A DNA stretch of 64,000 nucleotides from Tessaracoccus coleopterorum (GTDB lineage: Bacteria; Actinomycetota; Actinomycetes; Propionibacteriales; Propionibacteriaceae). Within the stretch, counting starts at the first letter, position 1. Every line of letters starts with the position of its first letter. Below the pieces are notes generated by a model, which did not search any database, was not told the DNA's origin, and was given only the letters and a program-made list of their open reading frames with translations. Where the stretch lies: positions 1,178,001 to 1,242,000 of the forward strand of contig NZ_JAANIJ010000001.1 of NCBI RefSeq assembly GCF_011174705.1. The letters run 5' to 3'. Made by a program: the position numbers and the translations under genes. Shown here piece by piece: positions 1-9,416 of the stretch.

Positions 1-1516
1 AGCCACACCCCGGGCGGGCCGTCGGTTGCGGTCAGGGTGACGGCGGGGTGCCGAGGTGCGGGTCGCGCGCGGCGACGGCGGAGGCGGGGCCGGCCCCGTC
101 GACCGGGTCGGCGAACACGAGCGGCCGGGCGCCGAGCACGGGGTGAGCCGGTGCGGCCGCGTCGTCGACTCGACGACGGCGCCGTCGCAGGCGCACTCCC
201 CGGTGTCGTCGTTCCGCCGACGGGCCGAGCGGCTCGGTGACGGTGGCACCCTCGTCGACGAGAACGACGTTGCCGCGGGCGAGCGACACGTCGCGCACCA
301 GCTCGCAGCCGGGCGCGGGCAGGCGGACGGAGAGGCAGAGGCTGAACGGCAGGGCGTCATCGGGGCCCCAGCCGACCTCGACGATGTCGATCCCCAGCAG
401 CTCGTCGCGCGACGGCTCCACCGAGGTGAGGCGAACGGGGTGACGGTGGGTGGGGTCGGCGTCGACGGGGTTGCCGGTGCGGGTGCCGCGCACCTCCTCG
501 AGGATGAGCACGTCTCCGACGGCGAGGCGGAGGCCCGGCCGGGGTCGAGGAGGGTGGCGGAGGTGGCGCCGACGGGCAGGCAGCACTCGTCGTCGCCCCA
601 GGTGTGGAGCCGGATGGCGCTGTGCGCGGCCAGGAAGACGACCTCCCCATCGGGGTCGCCGACCGGCTCGAAGATCAGCCGCCCGGCGCCGGTCAGTTCG
701 TGTTCGGCGACGATGCGCCGGCCCTCGTCGACGGCGGTGGTGAAGCAGAACCGCGAGCGCGGCAGCGGCGGGGTGTCGCCGTCGGTCCAGACGCTCACCC
801 AGGCGCGGGCGTTGAGGCCCTCGTGCAGCGCGTAGTCGACCAGCCGCAGGTGGCGGCGCACCGAGATCCGGCGCCGCGCAGTCATCAGGTACGCCTCGGT
901 GCCGACCGCGTCCTGGTGGTAGCTGAGGTGGTCGGCGGCGTAGGCGAGCAGCTCCACCAGGGTGATGCCGAGGTCGGCCTCGTGACGTTCAGCCCAGTCC
1001 GGCATGGTGACGGCCATCCGGTCGAGCAGCAGCCTCCGGAAGGAGGCGTAGTCCTTGGCGAGGTAGTCGATCACGGGCCCGGGCGCCTCGGCGTCGTCGT
1101 CGCAGGGCACTGGAGCGCAGTCGAGGTCGGTGGCGCAGTCGAGCCGGAAGGCGACGTCGGCACAGGTGTAGCGGGGATCGGCGCCCGCGACGTCGACGAG
1201 GCACACCGAGTAGGTCGACAGGTCGCCCTCCCGGTCGAGCCGCAGCCGCAGGCAGTCGTCGCGTTCGGGGTCGTCGCTGGTCTCGAGCGAGATCCCGACG
1301 ATGCGGATGCCGGTGATGCGCCGCCCGCCGCGCACCCCGAAGTTGGCCGCGGTCAGCCCATCCGGGTGCTCGGCGTCGCGGAGCGGGGGACGGCGCCGAA
1401 GAAGTGCACGCACAGCACCGGGCCGGGCAGCACCTCCACGAAGTCGATCCCGAAGACGGTGTCGCTGGCCAGCAGCGCGGCGCGCCGCCCACCGGGCGGC
1501 AGTCCAGGTCGCTCAT
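1..1516 (-). CDS. eCIS large baseplate protein (TIGR02243-like), truncated by window edge
   Basis: Large baseplate (wedge) protein of the contractile injection system, of the putative baseplate assembly protein family (Afp11/gp6 role). The ATG at 1516 overlaps the stop of the gp25-like gene by ATGA. Around residue 150 it reads DYLAKDYASFRRLLLDRM and near residue 190 ELLAYAADHLSYHQD, followed by an Arg-rich helix and WVSV; this block is characteristic of the family. Roughly 500 residues are visible and the gene runs off the left edge, so the C-terminus is unknown. Frame changes near 1490, 1395, 545 and 190 break the reading frame, yet protein similarity continues across them, which suggests sequence errors. 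It is the last visible gene of the eCIS operon. Function is inferred from family and context. Confidence 0.8.
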
Positions 1517-1887
1517 GGCGTCACCTCCCGGGTGAACGTGGCTGATCCGGGGGCCCCGGTCGCGAGGTTGACGTAGGTGGCCTCGACGCGCAGGGTGGCG
1601 TCGTCGCTCGTCACGGTGAGCGTCTGGACGGCGAGCACGTCGCCGAGCCAGCGCTGCAGGGCCGCGCGGACGGTGAACTCGACGGTGGCGGCCAGCTCGG
1701 GGCTGTTCGGCCCGAACACCAGGCGGAGCAGGCCGCACCCGAAGTCGGGGCGGTCGACCCGCTCCCCAGGGGCGGTGAACAGCACCTGCTCGACCATGTC
1801 GCGCAGGTGGTCGTCGGCGTCGGTGCGGGCGGTGCGGCCCGTCTCGTCGATGCGGAACGGGAAGTCGATCTGCAACGGGCCGGTCAT
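1513..1887 (-). CDS. eCIS gp25-like baseplate wedge protein
   Basis: Intact 124-residue protein of the GPW/gp25 family, the small lysozyme-like wedge subunit that starts sheath assembly in phage tails, T6SS and eCIS. The sequence shows an N-terminal FPFRID followed by a helix ending DMVEQVLFTAPGER, then RPDFGCGLLRLVF, the most conserved part of the family, and alternating beta strands to the C-terminus. The length is normal. It overlaps the PAAR-like gene upstream and the large baseplate gene downstream by 4 bp each (ATGA), consistent with coupled translation of baseplate subunits. The product should sit at the inner baseplate ring, in contact with the first sheath layer. Confidence 0.88.
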   Translation of the reverse strand: MTGPLQIDFPFRIDETGRTARTDADDHLRDMVEQVLFTAPGERVDRPDFGCGLLRLVFGPNSPELAATVEFTVRAALQRWLGDVLAVQTLTVTSDDATLRVEATYVNLATGAPGSATFTREVTP

Positions 1888-2206
1888 TGTGCCGTCACCC
1901 GGCTCTGCACGATGGTGGGGAACAGCGGCGTGCCGGTCGGCACGCAGGTGGCCTGGCTGTCCAGCAGGAGGAGCGGCACCCCGCCGGAGGTGACACGGGT
2001 GGCCGCCGTCACGAACGTGGCGGTGACGCACGGCCCGTTGCCTGCCGTGGGAGGCGGCAGGACGCAGCCCGCGATCATCCAGGGGCCGTTGAGGCCGACC
2101 ACGGGCTGCCCGAGCACCGTCACCCTGGGGACCGGGACGGTGGGGTGGCCTGGCCGGCGTGTGCGCACAGGACGGTGGCGCCGACGTGGAGCAGTGGGCC
2201 GGGCAT
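1884..2206 (-). CDS. PAAR-like spike tip protein
   Basis: About 107 residues, one frame change near 2160. Starts MPGPLLHVGATVLCAHAGQA and continues with RVTVLGQPVV, PWMIAGCV, PPPTAGNGPCVTA, TRVTSGGVPLLLLDS and CVPTGTP, ending QSRVTAQ. The Gly/Pro-rich beta pattern, regularly spaced Cys residues, and position between the gpV spike and the gp25 wedge match small PAAR-like proteins that cap the spike in eCIS loci (Afp10 role). The tip probably coordinates a metal through Cys/His, which I infer from the family rather than see directly. The start lies 1 bp past the spike stop and the end overlaps the gp25-like start by ATGA. An alternative is a PAAR-unrelated tip protein of the same role. Confidence 0.65.
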
Positions 2207-2207
2207 C

Positions 2208-2725
2208 TCACACCACCGTCAGCGCGCCGTTGTTGACGGTGACGCTCGGCCCGGTGAGGGTGATGGTGGCGCCCTTGCCGTTGCTGATGGTGATGCCGAC
2301 GTCGTTGATCAGGATCATCGCCCCGGTGGAGCTCTTCAGCATGATGCCTCCCGTGGGGCCGGGGACGTCGCTCAGCACGATGGAGTGCTGCAGCGCCGTC
2401 TGCAGGACGATGCTGGGGCTGACGGGGTTACCCGCCAGCGCGAGGGCGGGCACGTCGGCCGCCGATCCCCAGAACCCGCCGTCCAGATGGGGTAGTCGAG
2501 GTCGCCCTGCTCGAACTCGATCCACACCCCGGAGCCGATCTGCGGCACGACGTAGGTGCCCATCGACTTCCCGGTGAGCGGCACGCACGCCGTCGCCCAG
2601 GTGCCGGGCACCATGCCGGTGGCGTCGGGCACGATCGCCTGGATGCGGCCGCGCTGCTCGGGGTCGACGTTCTGCACGACCGTGCCTCGGTACTTGCCGT
2701 AGAACCTGGTGGCGTTGTTGCTCAT
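2208..2725 (-). CDS. eCIS spike protein, gpV/VgrG OB-fold type
   Basis: About 172 residues. The N-terminal half is an OB fold typical of phage gpV and VgrG gp5 domains: YRGTVVQNVDPEQRGRIQAI, then a GVWIEFEQGDLDYPIW block close to the family hallmark (W-x-x-FE-x-GD-x-x-x-P-x-W). The C-terminal half (about 120-172) is rich in Val, Ile, Thr and Gly with short repeats (ISNGKGATITLTG, VTVNNGALTVV), as expected for the triple-stranded beta-helix needle. One frame change near 2480 splits the gene. The start overlaps the hub gene stop by ATGA. It should form the trimeric spike between the hub and the PAAR-like tip. Confidence 0.85.
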
Positions 2726-3847
2726 GCGGAAACCTCCGGAACCGTCGAGATGAGCCCGTTGCGGGTGAGGGTGAACGACTGGCGGTACTCGCCGCGCTTG
2801 ATGGAGTGCTTGACCTCGGAGACGTAGTGGAGCCCGTCGAACGCGAGCCCGACGCCGCGGACCCCGACCAGCGAGCGGGCCCTGAGGATGTGTCCGTAGC
2901 GCTGCACGTCGAGGGAGCCGGTGCCCTTGACGCTGTCGGCCGAGCGGCTCGCCTCCGCGAGCCCGATCAGGATGGCCTGCACCGGCGTCAGCTTGGCGGT
3001 CTCCGGCAGCGCCTTGAACCTGCTCGGGATCGGCCCGATCAGCCCGAGCGGCGGGTTGAGGGGCCCGATGTCGGGCAGCGGGACGGGCAGCGGCACCTTC
3101 GTCTCCTCGTTCTGCACGTAGACGACAGGCAGGGTGCGCGACTGCGGGTCGTAGCTGAAGGTGATCGCATCGCAGTTGGTCGCGACGTCGAGGTCGACGT
3201 TGAGGGCGGGCTGCGGGACGCCGACCTTCACCTTCGGGCCCCAGTACGCCACCGACATGCCCGGCTCGGGGCCGGGCGTGAGGTAGAAGACGTAGCCGAC
3301 GCGGTTCGCGAGCCACCTGACGTACTCGAGGTCGGTGCCCTTCTGCGTGGGGATCCGCTTGGTGGGATCGGCACGTCGATCATGATGCTCGGCACGATCA
3401 GCGCCACGATGCCGAGCGCGAGGTACTTCGCCAGGATCACGGCGACGATGGCCTCGCCGGGCATGGCGGGATACGGCAGGCCGGTCATCTCGATCTTGTC
3501 CATCACGGTGATGAGGTCCTCGCCGATCACCTTCAGCGTGGAGTGCTCCGCGTCGTCACCCGGAGCGACCTGGGTGCTGGTGACGACGCCGTCGACGATC
3601 ACCTCGGGGGTGCCGTTGAGCGTCACCACGACGATGACCCGCACGATCGGGATGGGGCTGCCGCCGGCCACCATGAACAGGGTCGGCAGGATCGAGCGGT
3701 TGCTCATGGAAAACGACAGCGAGAAGCCGCCCATCCCCTCGTCCTTCGACGTCACCTCGACGGAGGTCAGCGCGTCGAGCACGTCGCGGGGCACCGGCAC
3801 CGCCACCACGGGCCGACCATCAGCGTCAGGTGCACTCCCTCAAGCAT
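2722..3847 (-). CDS. eCIS hub protein, phage late control gpD-like
   Basis: About 375 residues, gpD/gp27-type hub that joins the tube to the spike. Visible blocks are VEVTSKDEGMGGFSLSFSMS near the N-terminus, DGVVTSTQVAPGDD, a segment GTDLEYVRWLANRVGYVFYL after a frame change near 3360, WGPKVKVGVP, and a C-terminal RARSLVGVRGVGLAFDGLHY then HSIKRGEYRQSFTLTRNGL. The final block, a strand pattern of the form V-x-H-x-I-x-x-G-x-Y-x-Q-x-F-x-L-x-R-N, is typical of gpD proteins. The ATG at 3847 was chosen because it reads MLEGVHLTLMVG into the conserved body; a frame change near 3810 follows. It overlaps the LysM gene end and the spike start, so it lies in the baseplate sub-cluster. Confidence 0.82.
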
Positions 3848-4155
3848 CGAAACCCCCGGGATCCGGCGGGCAGCGTGATCCGCAGCCGTCGTCCGAGCTC
3901 GATCAGGTCGTCGGGGCGCAGCGCGCGGTTGGCGTCGGCGATCCGCCAGAACTGCTCCGGGTCGCCCAGGTGGGTGGCGGTGACGTTGTCGAGGCGGTCG
4001 CCCTGGGTGACCTCGTGCCAGCCGAGCAGCGCGAACGACTCGGGTTGAGGCACGGTGCGGCGCCGCAGGTAGGCGATCTCCTCGCCCGTTGCGGTCTCGA
4101 GGACGGCCACCTCGACGGTGGCGTAGCGGCTGGTGGGCGGAAATGCGGTGCTCAT
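3826..4155 (-). CDS. eCIS LysM-domain baseplate protein
   Basis: About 110 residues. The N-terminal part (MSTAFPPTSRYATVEVAV) is a short beta segment. The second half is a LysM-like fold: HEVTQGDRLDNVTATHLGDP, then FWRIADANRALRPDDLIELG and RRLRITLP. In eCIS loci this gene encodes the small LysM protein that bridges tube/hub to the baseplate, not a peptidoglycan hydrolase. Two tandem Met codons (4158, 4155) are possible starts; the second overlaps the stop of the upstream gene by ATGA. The last residues (GFRCLRECT) look out of frame, and the true stop probably lies near 3840, overlapping the hub start. Confidence 0.8.
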   Translation of the reverse strand: MSTAFPPTSRYATVEVAVLETATGEEIAYLRRRTVPQPESFALLGWHEVTQGDRLDNVTATHLGDPEQFWRIADANRALRPDDLIELGRRLRITLPAGSRGFRCLRECT

Positions 4156-4814
4156 CATCGAAGTCCCGTCAGTCCGAGGGTGGAGAGGGCTGCAGAGGGC
4201 AGGAGGCCGGCGAGGCGTTCCTTCTGCCGCAGGTAGGTCATGAAGACGCCGCCGCCCTGGTGGGCGAAGCCGAGGTCGGCCACCGAGAGCACCCGCATCC
4301 CGAGGCTGACGCGGGCGCGGATGGGGTTGAGGGCCACATCGAAGGCCTCCTCGGTGACGGTGAACTCGGTCAGCCGCACCGGAACGACCCGGGTGCGGCT
4401 CCAGACGAACAGCACCAGCGCCGTCTCCATGGGCACGATCTCGAGGGTTCCGGCAGAGGCGAGGGCGTCGTTGGCCTGCAGCTGCGCGCTGGTCGGGTAG
4501 AGAATCGTCTCCAACGCAGACAGCGCGGGGAAGATGCCGGCCTCGGTGACGCCGGGGAAGCCGCCCGGCTGTTCCAGCTGGTCGGTGGCGTCGATCTCGG
4601 CGTCGAGCTTGATGGTCTCCACCGGTGGGCCGGTGAGCCGCAGCGCCTCGGCGTGGTCGGGCCGGTCGCGGCCGGCGTTGCTCGGCTGCAGGGTGCGGGT
4701 GAGGGTGTCGGGGTTGTACTGCAGCGCGATGACGCGGCGCAGCGCGAGCGTCGTCGGGTCGGCGAGCACGATCCCGCCCTTGAGGACGGGCGGCGAGCCG
4801 GGGAATCCGGTCAT
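4155..4814 (-). CDS. eCIS CIS_tube-domain baseplate protein (Afp7/Pvc7-like)
   Basis: Intact 219-residue protein, one of the few unbroken genes of the locus. The N-terminal LKGGIVLAD is followed by VIALQYNPDTLTRTLQPS, the hallmark of the contractile injection system tube-protein N-terminal domain (PF19266 type). IKLDAEIDATDQLEQP and LYPTS follow, and then strands around PMETALVLFVWSRTRVVPVR and a C-terminal RARVSLGMRVL. Members of this family sit at the tube-baseplate junction and are usually encoded next to the LysM gene, as here. Start at 4814 overlaps the preceding stop (ATGA). No enzyme motif is seen. Confidence 0.85.
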   Translation of the reverse strand: MTGFPGSPPVLKGGIVLADPTTLALRRVIALQYNPDTLTRTLQPSNAGRDRPDHAEALRLTGPPVETIKLDAEIDATDQLEQPGGFPGVTEAGIFPALSALETILYPTSAQLQANDALASAGTLEIVPMETALVLFVWSRTRVVPVRLTEFTVTEEAFDVALNPIRARVSLGMRVLSVADLGFAHQGGGVFMTYLRQKERLAGLLPSAALSTLGLTGLR

Positions 4815-5349
4815 GGCGCCACCCCCTCCCGCCGCGCGACGCGGCCCCCGCCCACCGTGACCGACCCGTCGGGCGCGAACCCGACGACGACCTCCCTGGC
4901 CTCCGCGCCCCTGCACCACCAGAAGCGCACCTCCGCCAGCCGCCCGTCCGCCCCGAGGAGCGACCCGGGTGCGGCGACGACGCCGCCGTCGTCCGCGCGC
5001 CAGCCGGCCACGTCGCCGCCCGAGCGGAGCACCTCGCGGCGGCCGAGCGGGTCGAGCAGCAGCGCGACGGCGTCGCTCACGTCGGCGGCCGGGCGGCGAC
5101 CGCCCCAGACCCCGGCCAGCAGCGCGAGCGCGCGGGTCGGGTCGAGCACCGGGGCCTCCCCCTCCCTGAGCAGGCCCGATGCCGCGTTCTCCGAGCCAGC
5201 CGCGCCCAGGCGGCCACCACGATCCGGTCGCCGGGGCTGCCCGGCACCGGCGCGAACGCCAGCGCCAGGTCGGAGGGTTCGAGCGTCGCGCCCAACTCCC
5301 GGGCCCGCTCCACGAAGGCCCGGCGCAGCTCCGCTCCCCGGCCCGTCAT
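4811..5349 (-). CDS. eCIS-linked protein of unknown function
   Basis: About 179 residues, not recognised. It begins MTGRGAELRRAFVERAREL, an amphipathic helix, followed by a strand-rich segment (LALAFAPVPGSPGDRIVVAAW). After a frame change near 5190 come an Ala/Leu-rich helical part (LDPTRALALLAGVWGGRRP) and a C-terminal beta-rich region (RFWWCRGAEAREVVVGFAPD, GSVTVGGGRVARR). It is coupled by ATGA overlaps to both the candidate effector upstream and the CIS_tube gene downstream. That position, directly after the possible cargo gene, would suit a loading adaptor or chaperone, but nothing in the sequence proves it. No signal peptide or membrane segment is visible. Confidence 0.6.
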
Positions 5350-7117
5350 CGCGACGCCGCCACCGGGTCGACGTTCGCGTCAAACCACGCCTTGGTGTTG
5401 GGGTCGACGTCGTTCAGCCGGGCGCCCTTCCCGCGGGAGTCGGGCGTGTAGTAGAAGTCGTAGGCCTCGGCGAACCACTCACCCTCGTCACGGAACTGAT
5501 AGGCGGTGAGAAGCCTGGCGCGGGCCGCGACGTCGTAGCGCACCCAGGTGGGCGTGTAGCTCTCCTGGTGCATGTGGAGGCCGAGCGCGGTGCCACCGTT
5601 GGGCTTGAACCAGGGCTGGGCCAGGCCGACCGTGACGGCGTCGAACGTCGGGTCGGCCGTCACGGCATCGCGGGTCGCCTGCGGCAGCGGCGCGAACCAG
5701 GGGCGCGCCTTCACCCGGGCGACCAGCCCGGCGGTGGTGCGGGAGTTCATCGAGGTCTCGATGTCGGTGACGACGTCGGCCTGCTCGGGACGGGAGGGCC
5801 GCGATCCCGCGGCGGCGTCGTTGATCATGCCGATGGCGGCGTCCGTGTGGGTCGCGTGCGTCACCCAGCCACCCGCTCCGGCTTGGCGGGCTCCGGGCCG
5901 GTGGAGTAGCCGATCTGCCGGTCGACGGAGTGGCCGGTCTCGTGGCGGATGGTGCCCTGCTTGTCGCCGGCTGGGGTGGCGTTGATGGTGAGCTCGCGGC
6001 GGGCCCCGCTGTAGACGCCCATCGTGATGGTGCCGTTGGTCCATGGCGCCGTGAACTGGGTGATCGACCGCAGGCTGGCGTTGCGCGCGGTGTGCGCCTC
6101 GGGCAGCTGCTCGAGCGTGAGGTAGGTCTCGCGGAGCGACCCGGCTCCCACGGCACGGGCGCGCGGCCGGGATCGTGGTGGGGCCGACGGTCATGTCGAA
6201 CCGGATGCCCGCGGCCAGCGTGAGGGTCGGCAGGTCGTCGGTCTCCCGCACGATGGTGCGGAACACGCTGAGCTGGTTGGGCGTCAGCCTGCCCCGCGTC
6301 ATCGTGTTCATCCAGGGGTGCAGGTAGAGGCTGAGGTGGCCGGCGTTGGAGTTGGCGATGAGCCGGCCGAGCCGGTTCGCGGTGTGGAGCCCCACCAGGA
6401 ACGTCTCCTGCTGGGCGGGTTGCAGGTTGGCGAACGTGTTGTAGACCCGCACCACATCGGTGTCGGTGACGGCCCAGTCGAACAGGCCGTAGTTGAGGTC
6501 GGAGACGGCGGTGGCGAGCGTCCGTACCGGCCCGGCCACCCGCACCACGCGCTGATAGGCCGGGCCCGACCTGGCGGCGTCGGGCAGGTTGTCGAGCAGC
6601 CGGTCGACGTACTTCGTGCCGAGCCGCGTCATCCCCGCGGTGAGCGCCGCGTCGGGCAGCGCGTTGAGCAGGGCGAGGGCCTGCATGGCCTCGGATTCGG
6701 TGACGGCCCAGTCGAGCACGCCGTAGGACAGCAGGTTCTGGACGTCGTCGATCGCGTCGAGTTGGACGACCTGCGCGCCGCTCTGGGCCTGCGCGACGGC
6801 GTGGCCGACCTCGTGCACGAGCACGGCCTCGGAGGAGGCGGCGCGGGTGTCGCCCAGCAGCACGTGGCCGCCGACGGTGAGCGCGCGGGCGCCGAAGCGG
6901 TGGGCGGTGCCCGCGGAGTAGGAATCCGAATGGACGCGCACGCCGCTCAGGTCGTGGCCGAACGCCCCGCCGAGGGCGGCCGCGGTGGGCGCGGGGAGCG
7001 GCGCCCCGCCGTCGGGAGCTTCGCGATCACGCGGCTGGCCAGCAGCGCGGAGGCACGGCCTCCGGCGACGTGGCCGGCGTCCTCGCGGGTGGGGTGGGCG
7101 TGGGCGAGGTTGCTCAT
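5346..7117 (-). CDS. DUF4157 protein with C-terminal lethal-factor-like zincin motif; candidate eCIS cargo toxin
   Basis: About 590 residues. Start at 7117 has a strong upstream GGAGGAG. Residues ~45-115 are a DUF4157 domain: GHDLSGVRVH, FGARALTVGGHVLLGD and VHEVGHAVAQ. Two repeated helical segments follow, each containing YG-x-x-DWAVT (LLSYGVLDWAVT near 6700, LNYGLFDWAVT near 6475). A second metalloprotease motif, IRHETGHSVDRQIGY, lies near residue 390, and EWFAEAYDFYYT near 548 resembles the downstream glutamate region (EFFAEAF) of anthrax lethal factor peptidases. DUF4157 is widespread in eCIS loci and is tied to cargo. Two compensating frame changes (near 6165 and 5880) scramble the middle in a straight reading. 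It follows the ATPase and small-protein genes and overlaps the next gene by ATGA. Toxicity and loading are inference. Confidence 0.75.
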
Positions 7118-7193
7118 GGCCGGGCTCCTCCGATGTACAGGTACACCTGGCGCGCCACCCGGGCGGCGGTGTCGGCGGCCGGGCCGGGGAGCC

Positions 7194-7372
7194 TCAGCGG
7201 GGCGACGGCGCGGGGTCGGGCCGGTCGCGGCCGGGGTCCGGCAGGTCGTGCTCGGCGAGAAGCCGCGTCAGTTCGGCCTCGAGGGCCCGAGGAACCGGTC
7301 GCGCTCGCGCGGGGTGACGCGCACGCCGTCGAGCACCACCGTGTCGATGCTGAGCTCGATCCGGGCGTTCAT
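7194..7372 (-). CDS. small eCIS-linked protein of unknown function
   Basis: About 59 residues, starting MNARIELSIDTVVLDGVRVT and ending in an amphipathic helix LEAELTRLLAEHDLP and a Pro/Asp-rich tail. One frame change lies near 7290. The start overlaps the presumed stop of the AAA+ ATPase (ATGA). Short proteins with this layout (a beta pair, then a helix rich in Leu and Glu) are common directly after the ATPase gene in actinobacterial eCIS loci, but I know of no assigned role. A 76-bp gap then precedes the DUF4157 gene, the longest break within the operon. Confidence 0.6.
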
Positions 7373-9416
7373 GCCTGCCTCCCGCGGGTTCGGGCCAGCG
7401 GAAGTCGGCCTCGTTGACGGGCTTGTCCAGCTTGCGGAGCTCGGCGCGGGCCGCGTCCAGCAGCAGCGGCATCGTGACGGGCGACCCGGCGGCGGCCGCG
7501 AGGAACGCGGCGTTCAGCGCGATGGCCTGGATGCTGCCGCCGGTCAGGTCGAGGCGGGCGAGGCGGGCCGCGTCGATCCCCTCGACGGGCACCGCGGGAG
7601 GGAGGGCCGCTGCCACATCGCGGTGCGCTGGGCGAGGCCGGGGAACGGGAACGTGACGATGAAGCGGAGCCTGCGCACGAACGCCAGGTCGAGGGCGCTG
7701 CGGCGGTTGGTCGCGAGGATCGCGAGCCCTCGTAGCTCTCGAGCCGCTGCAGGAGGTAGTTGATCTCGATGTTGGCGTACCGGTCGTGGCTGTCGCGCAC
7801 CTCGCTGCGGCGCCCGAACAGGGCGTCGGCCTCGTCGAAGAACAGGATGGCGCCGCCGCCCTCGGCCGCGTCGAACAGCCTGCGCAGGTTCTTCTCGGTC
7901 TCGCCGATGTACTTGTCCACGACCGCGGACAGGTCGATCCGGTAGAGCAGCAGGTCGAGGTCGCGGGCCAGCACCTCGGCGGCGGTGGTCTTCCCGGTGC
8001 CGCTCTCCCCGCGAACAGCACGCTGATGCCGAGGCCCCGGTTCATCCTCGTGCGGAAGCCCATGGTGTCGTAGACGTCGCCGCGGTGCGCCACCTGGTCG
8101 GCGATCCGCCGCAGCTGGGTCATCTCCTCGGCGGGCAGCTGCAGGTCATCCCAGCCGGCAAGGGGCGCAGCCGCCGGGCCAGTTCGTCGAGGCCGGGCGG
8201 GTGTGCACGAGGCAGGCGGCCCACGGGTCGGACCGCTGGTCGCCACCCGCACCCTCACCGATCCGGCCGATGGTGGTGAGGTCGAGGTCGAACTGCCCCG
8301 TCAGGCGCCGCGCGACGTCCCGTCGTCCCGGGAAGCGCCTCACGCCACGCGGCCAGCTGCTCGGCCTTCGTCGGGCGGCCCACGTCGGCCGCGAGGGCGC
8401 CGTCGGCGAGGTCCTGCCAGGGCTCACGGACGTCGACGAACACGAGGCCGGGCGCCTCCCGGAGCCAGCGACGCAGGGCGGGCGCGGTCGGGCCCGAGCG
8501 GTCGACATCGTGCGCGTCGATGTGGAGCGACACCGGCGCGAGCAGCGTCTCACGGTGCCACAGCCGGGCGAGCGTGGCCAGCTCGGACGGGTCGGTGGGC
8601 AGGTCGTCGGCGGTGAGCTCGAACAGGCGCAACTCCGAGCTGCGGGCCACCTCGGCCGCGACGAGCCGCTTGCCGTCACGGTCGGCACCGAGCAGGAGCA
8701 CGGGCGGCGGGGGTGCGGATTCCCCGCGCAGCCTGGTGAGCCGGGCGGCGAGGTGGTCGGCGACCGCGCGCTGCGAGTCGGCGAGGCGGCCGGTTGCGGC
8801 CCCGGAAGGGCATGGACGACGGCCGCGAGGCGCTCGTCCAGATGGTGGAGGCCCTTGATGAAGTTGACCACCCGGTCGTCGGCGCGGAGCCTGGCGGAGG
8901 TGAGCGGTTCGGCGCCGATGCGCGCCGCGTCGATCAGCCGCCAGAAGCGCAGCGGGCCCTCCGGCGAGAGCGCGTCCCAGGACGGGTCGTCGAAGATCGT
9001 CATCGCGAGGGCGAAGGTGGGGTACGACATCGTGGGCGCGCGGTGGGCGCGGGCGCACAGCGCGGGGATGCGGGTGTCGAGCTCCATGGAGGCGGCGAGC
9101 AGCACCACGTTGCGTTCGAACGCCGTCAGGCCCGCCCGGTGGGCGAGCTCGACCAGCAGCGGCGGCTCGTCGAGGTCGCCGTCGGGCGGGGCGGCGGCAC
9201 CCGCGGACACCTGCAGGGGTTCCTGGCCGGGAGGGGCGTCGCCCGGTGCGGCGCCGTCCGCCTGCCGAAGATGGCGCGCGGCTCGGCCCGCCCGGCGGCG
9301 GGCTGCGGCGCGGGGATGGTGGGTTCGGCCGCCGACTCGAGTCGCTCCCGCAGCCAGGTGAGGGCCTCGGCGAGGAACCGGTCGTTGGCGGCCAGGAAGG
9401 CCTCGTAGCCGGTCAT
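7369..9416 (-). CDS. eCIS AAA+ ATPase (Afp15/Pvc15-like)
   Basis: About 682 residues. The N-terminal half (MTGYEAFLAANDRFLAEALTW, then LLVELAHRAGLTAFERNVVL) is the helical domain typical of eCIS ATPases and includes a second, degenerate ATPase-like module around 8300-8750. The C-terminal half is a canonical AAA+ core: a Walker A broken by a lost base near 8010 (restored reading GESGTGKTTAAEV), VDKYIGETEKNLRRLFDAAE, Walker B AILFFDEADALFG, and a restored sensor-1 segment near ATNRRSALDLAFVRR. In eCIS this ATPase is needed for assembly or cargo handling and is a marker gene of the system. The start overlaps the DUF4255 gene stop; the true stop probably overlaps the next ATG at 7372. Several frame changes lie at short G or C runs. 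Confidence 0.88.

Noticed and set aside
6790..6830. HEVGHAVAQ as an active protease site
   Set aside because: This is the signature position of DUF4157 itself, which is widespread in eCIS loci and not proven to be catalytic. The better catalytic candidate is the HETGHSVD motif further on.
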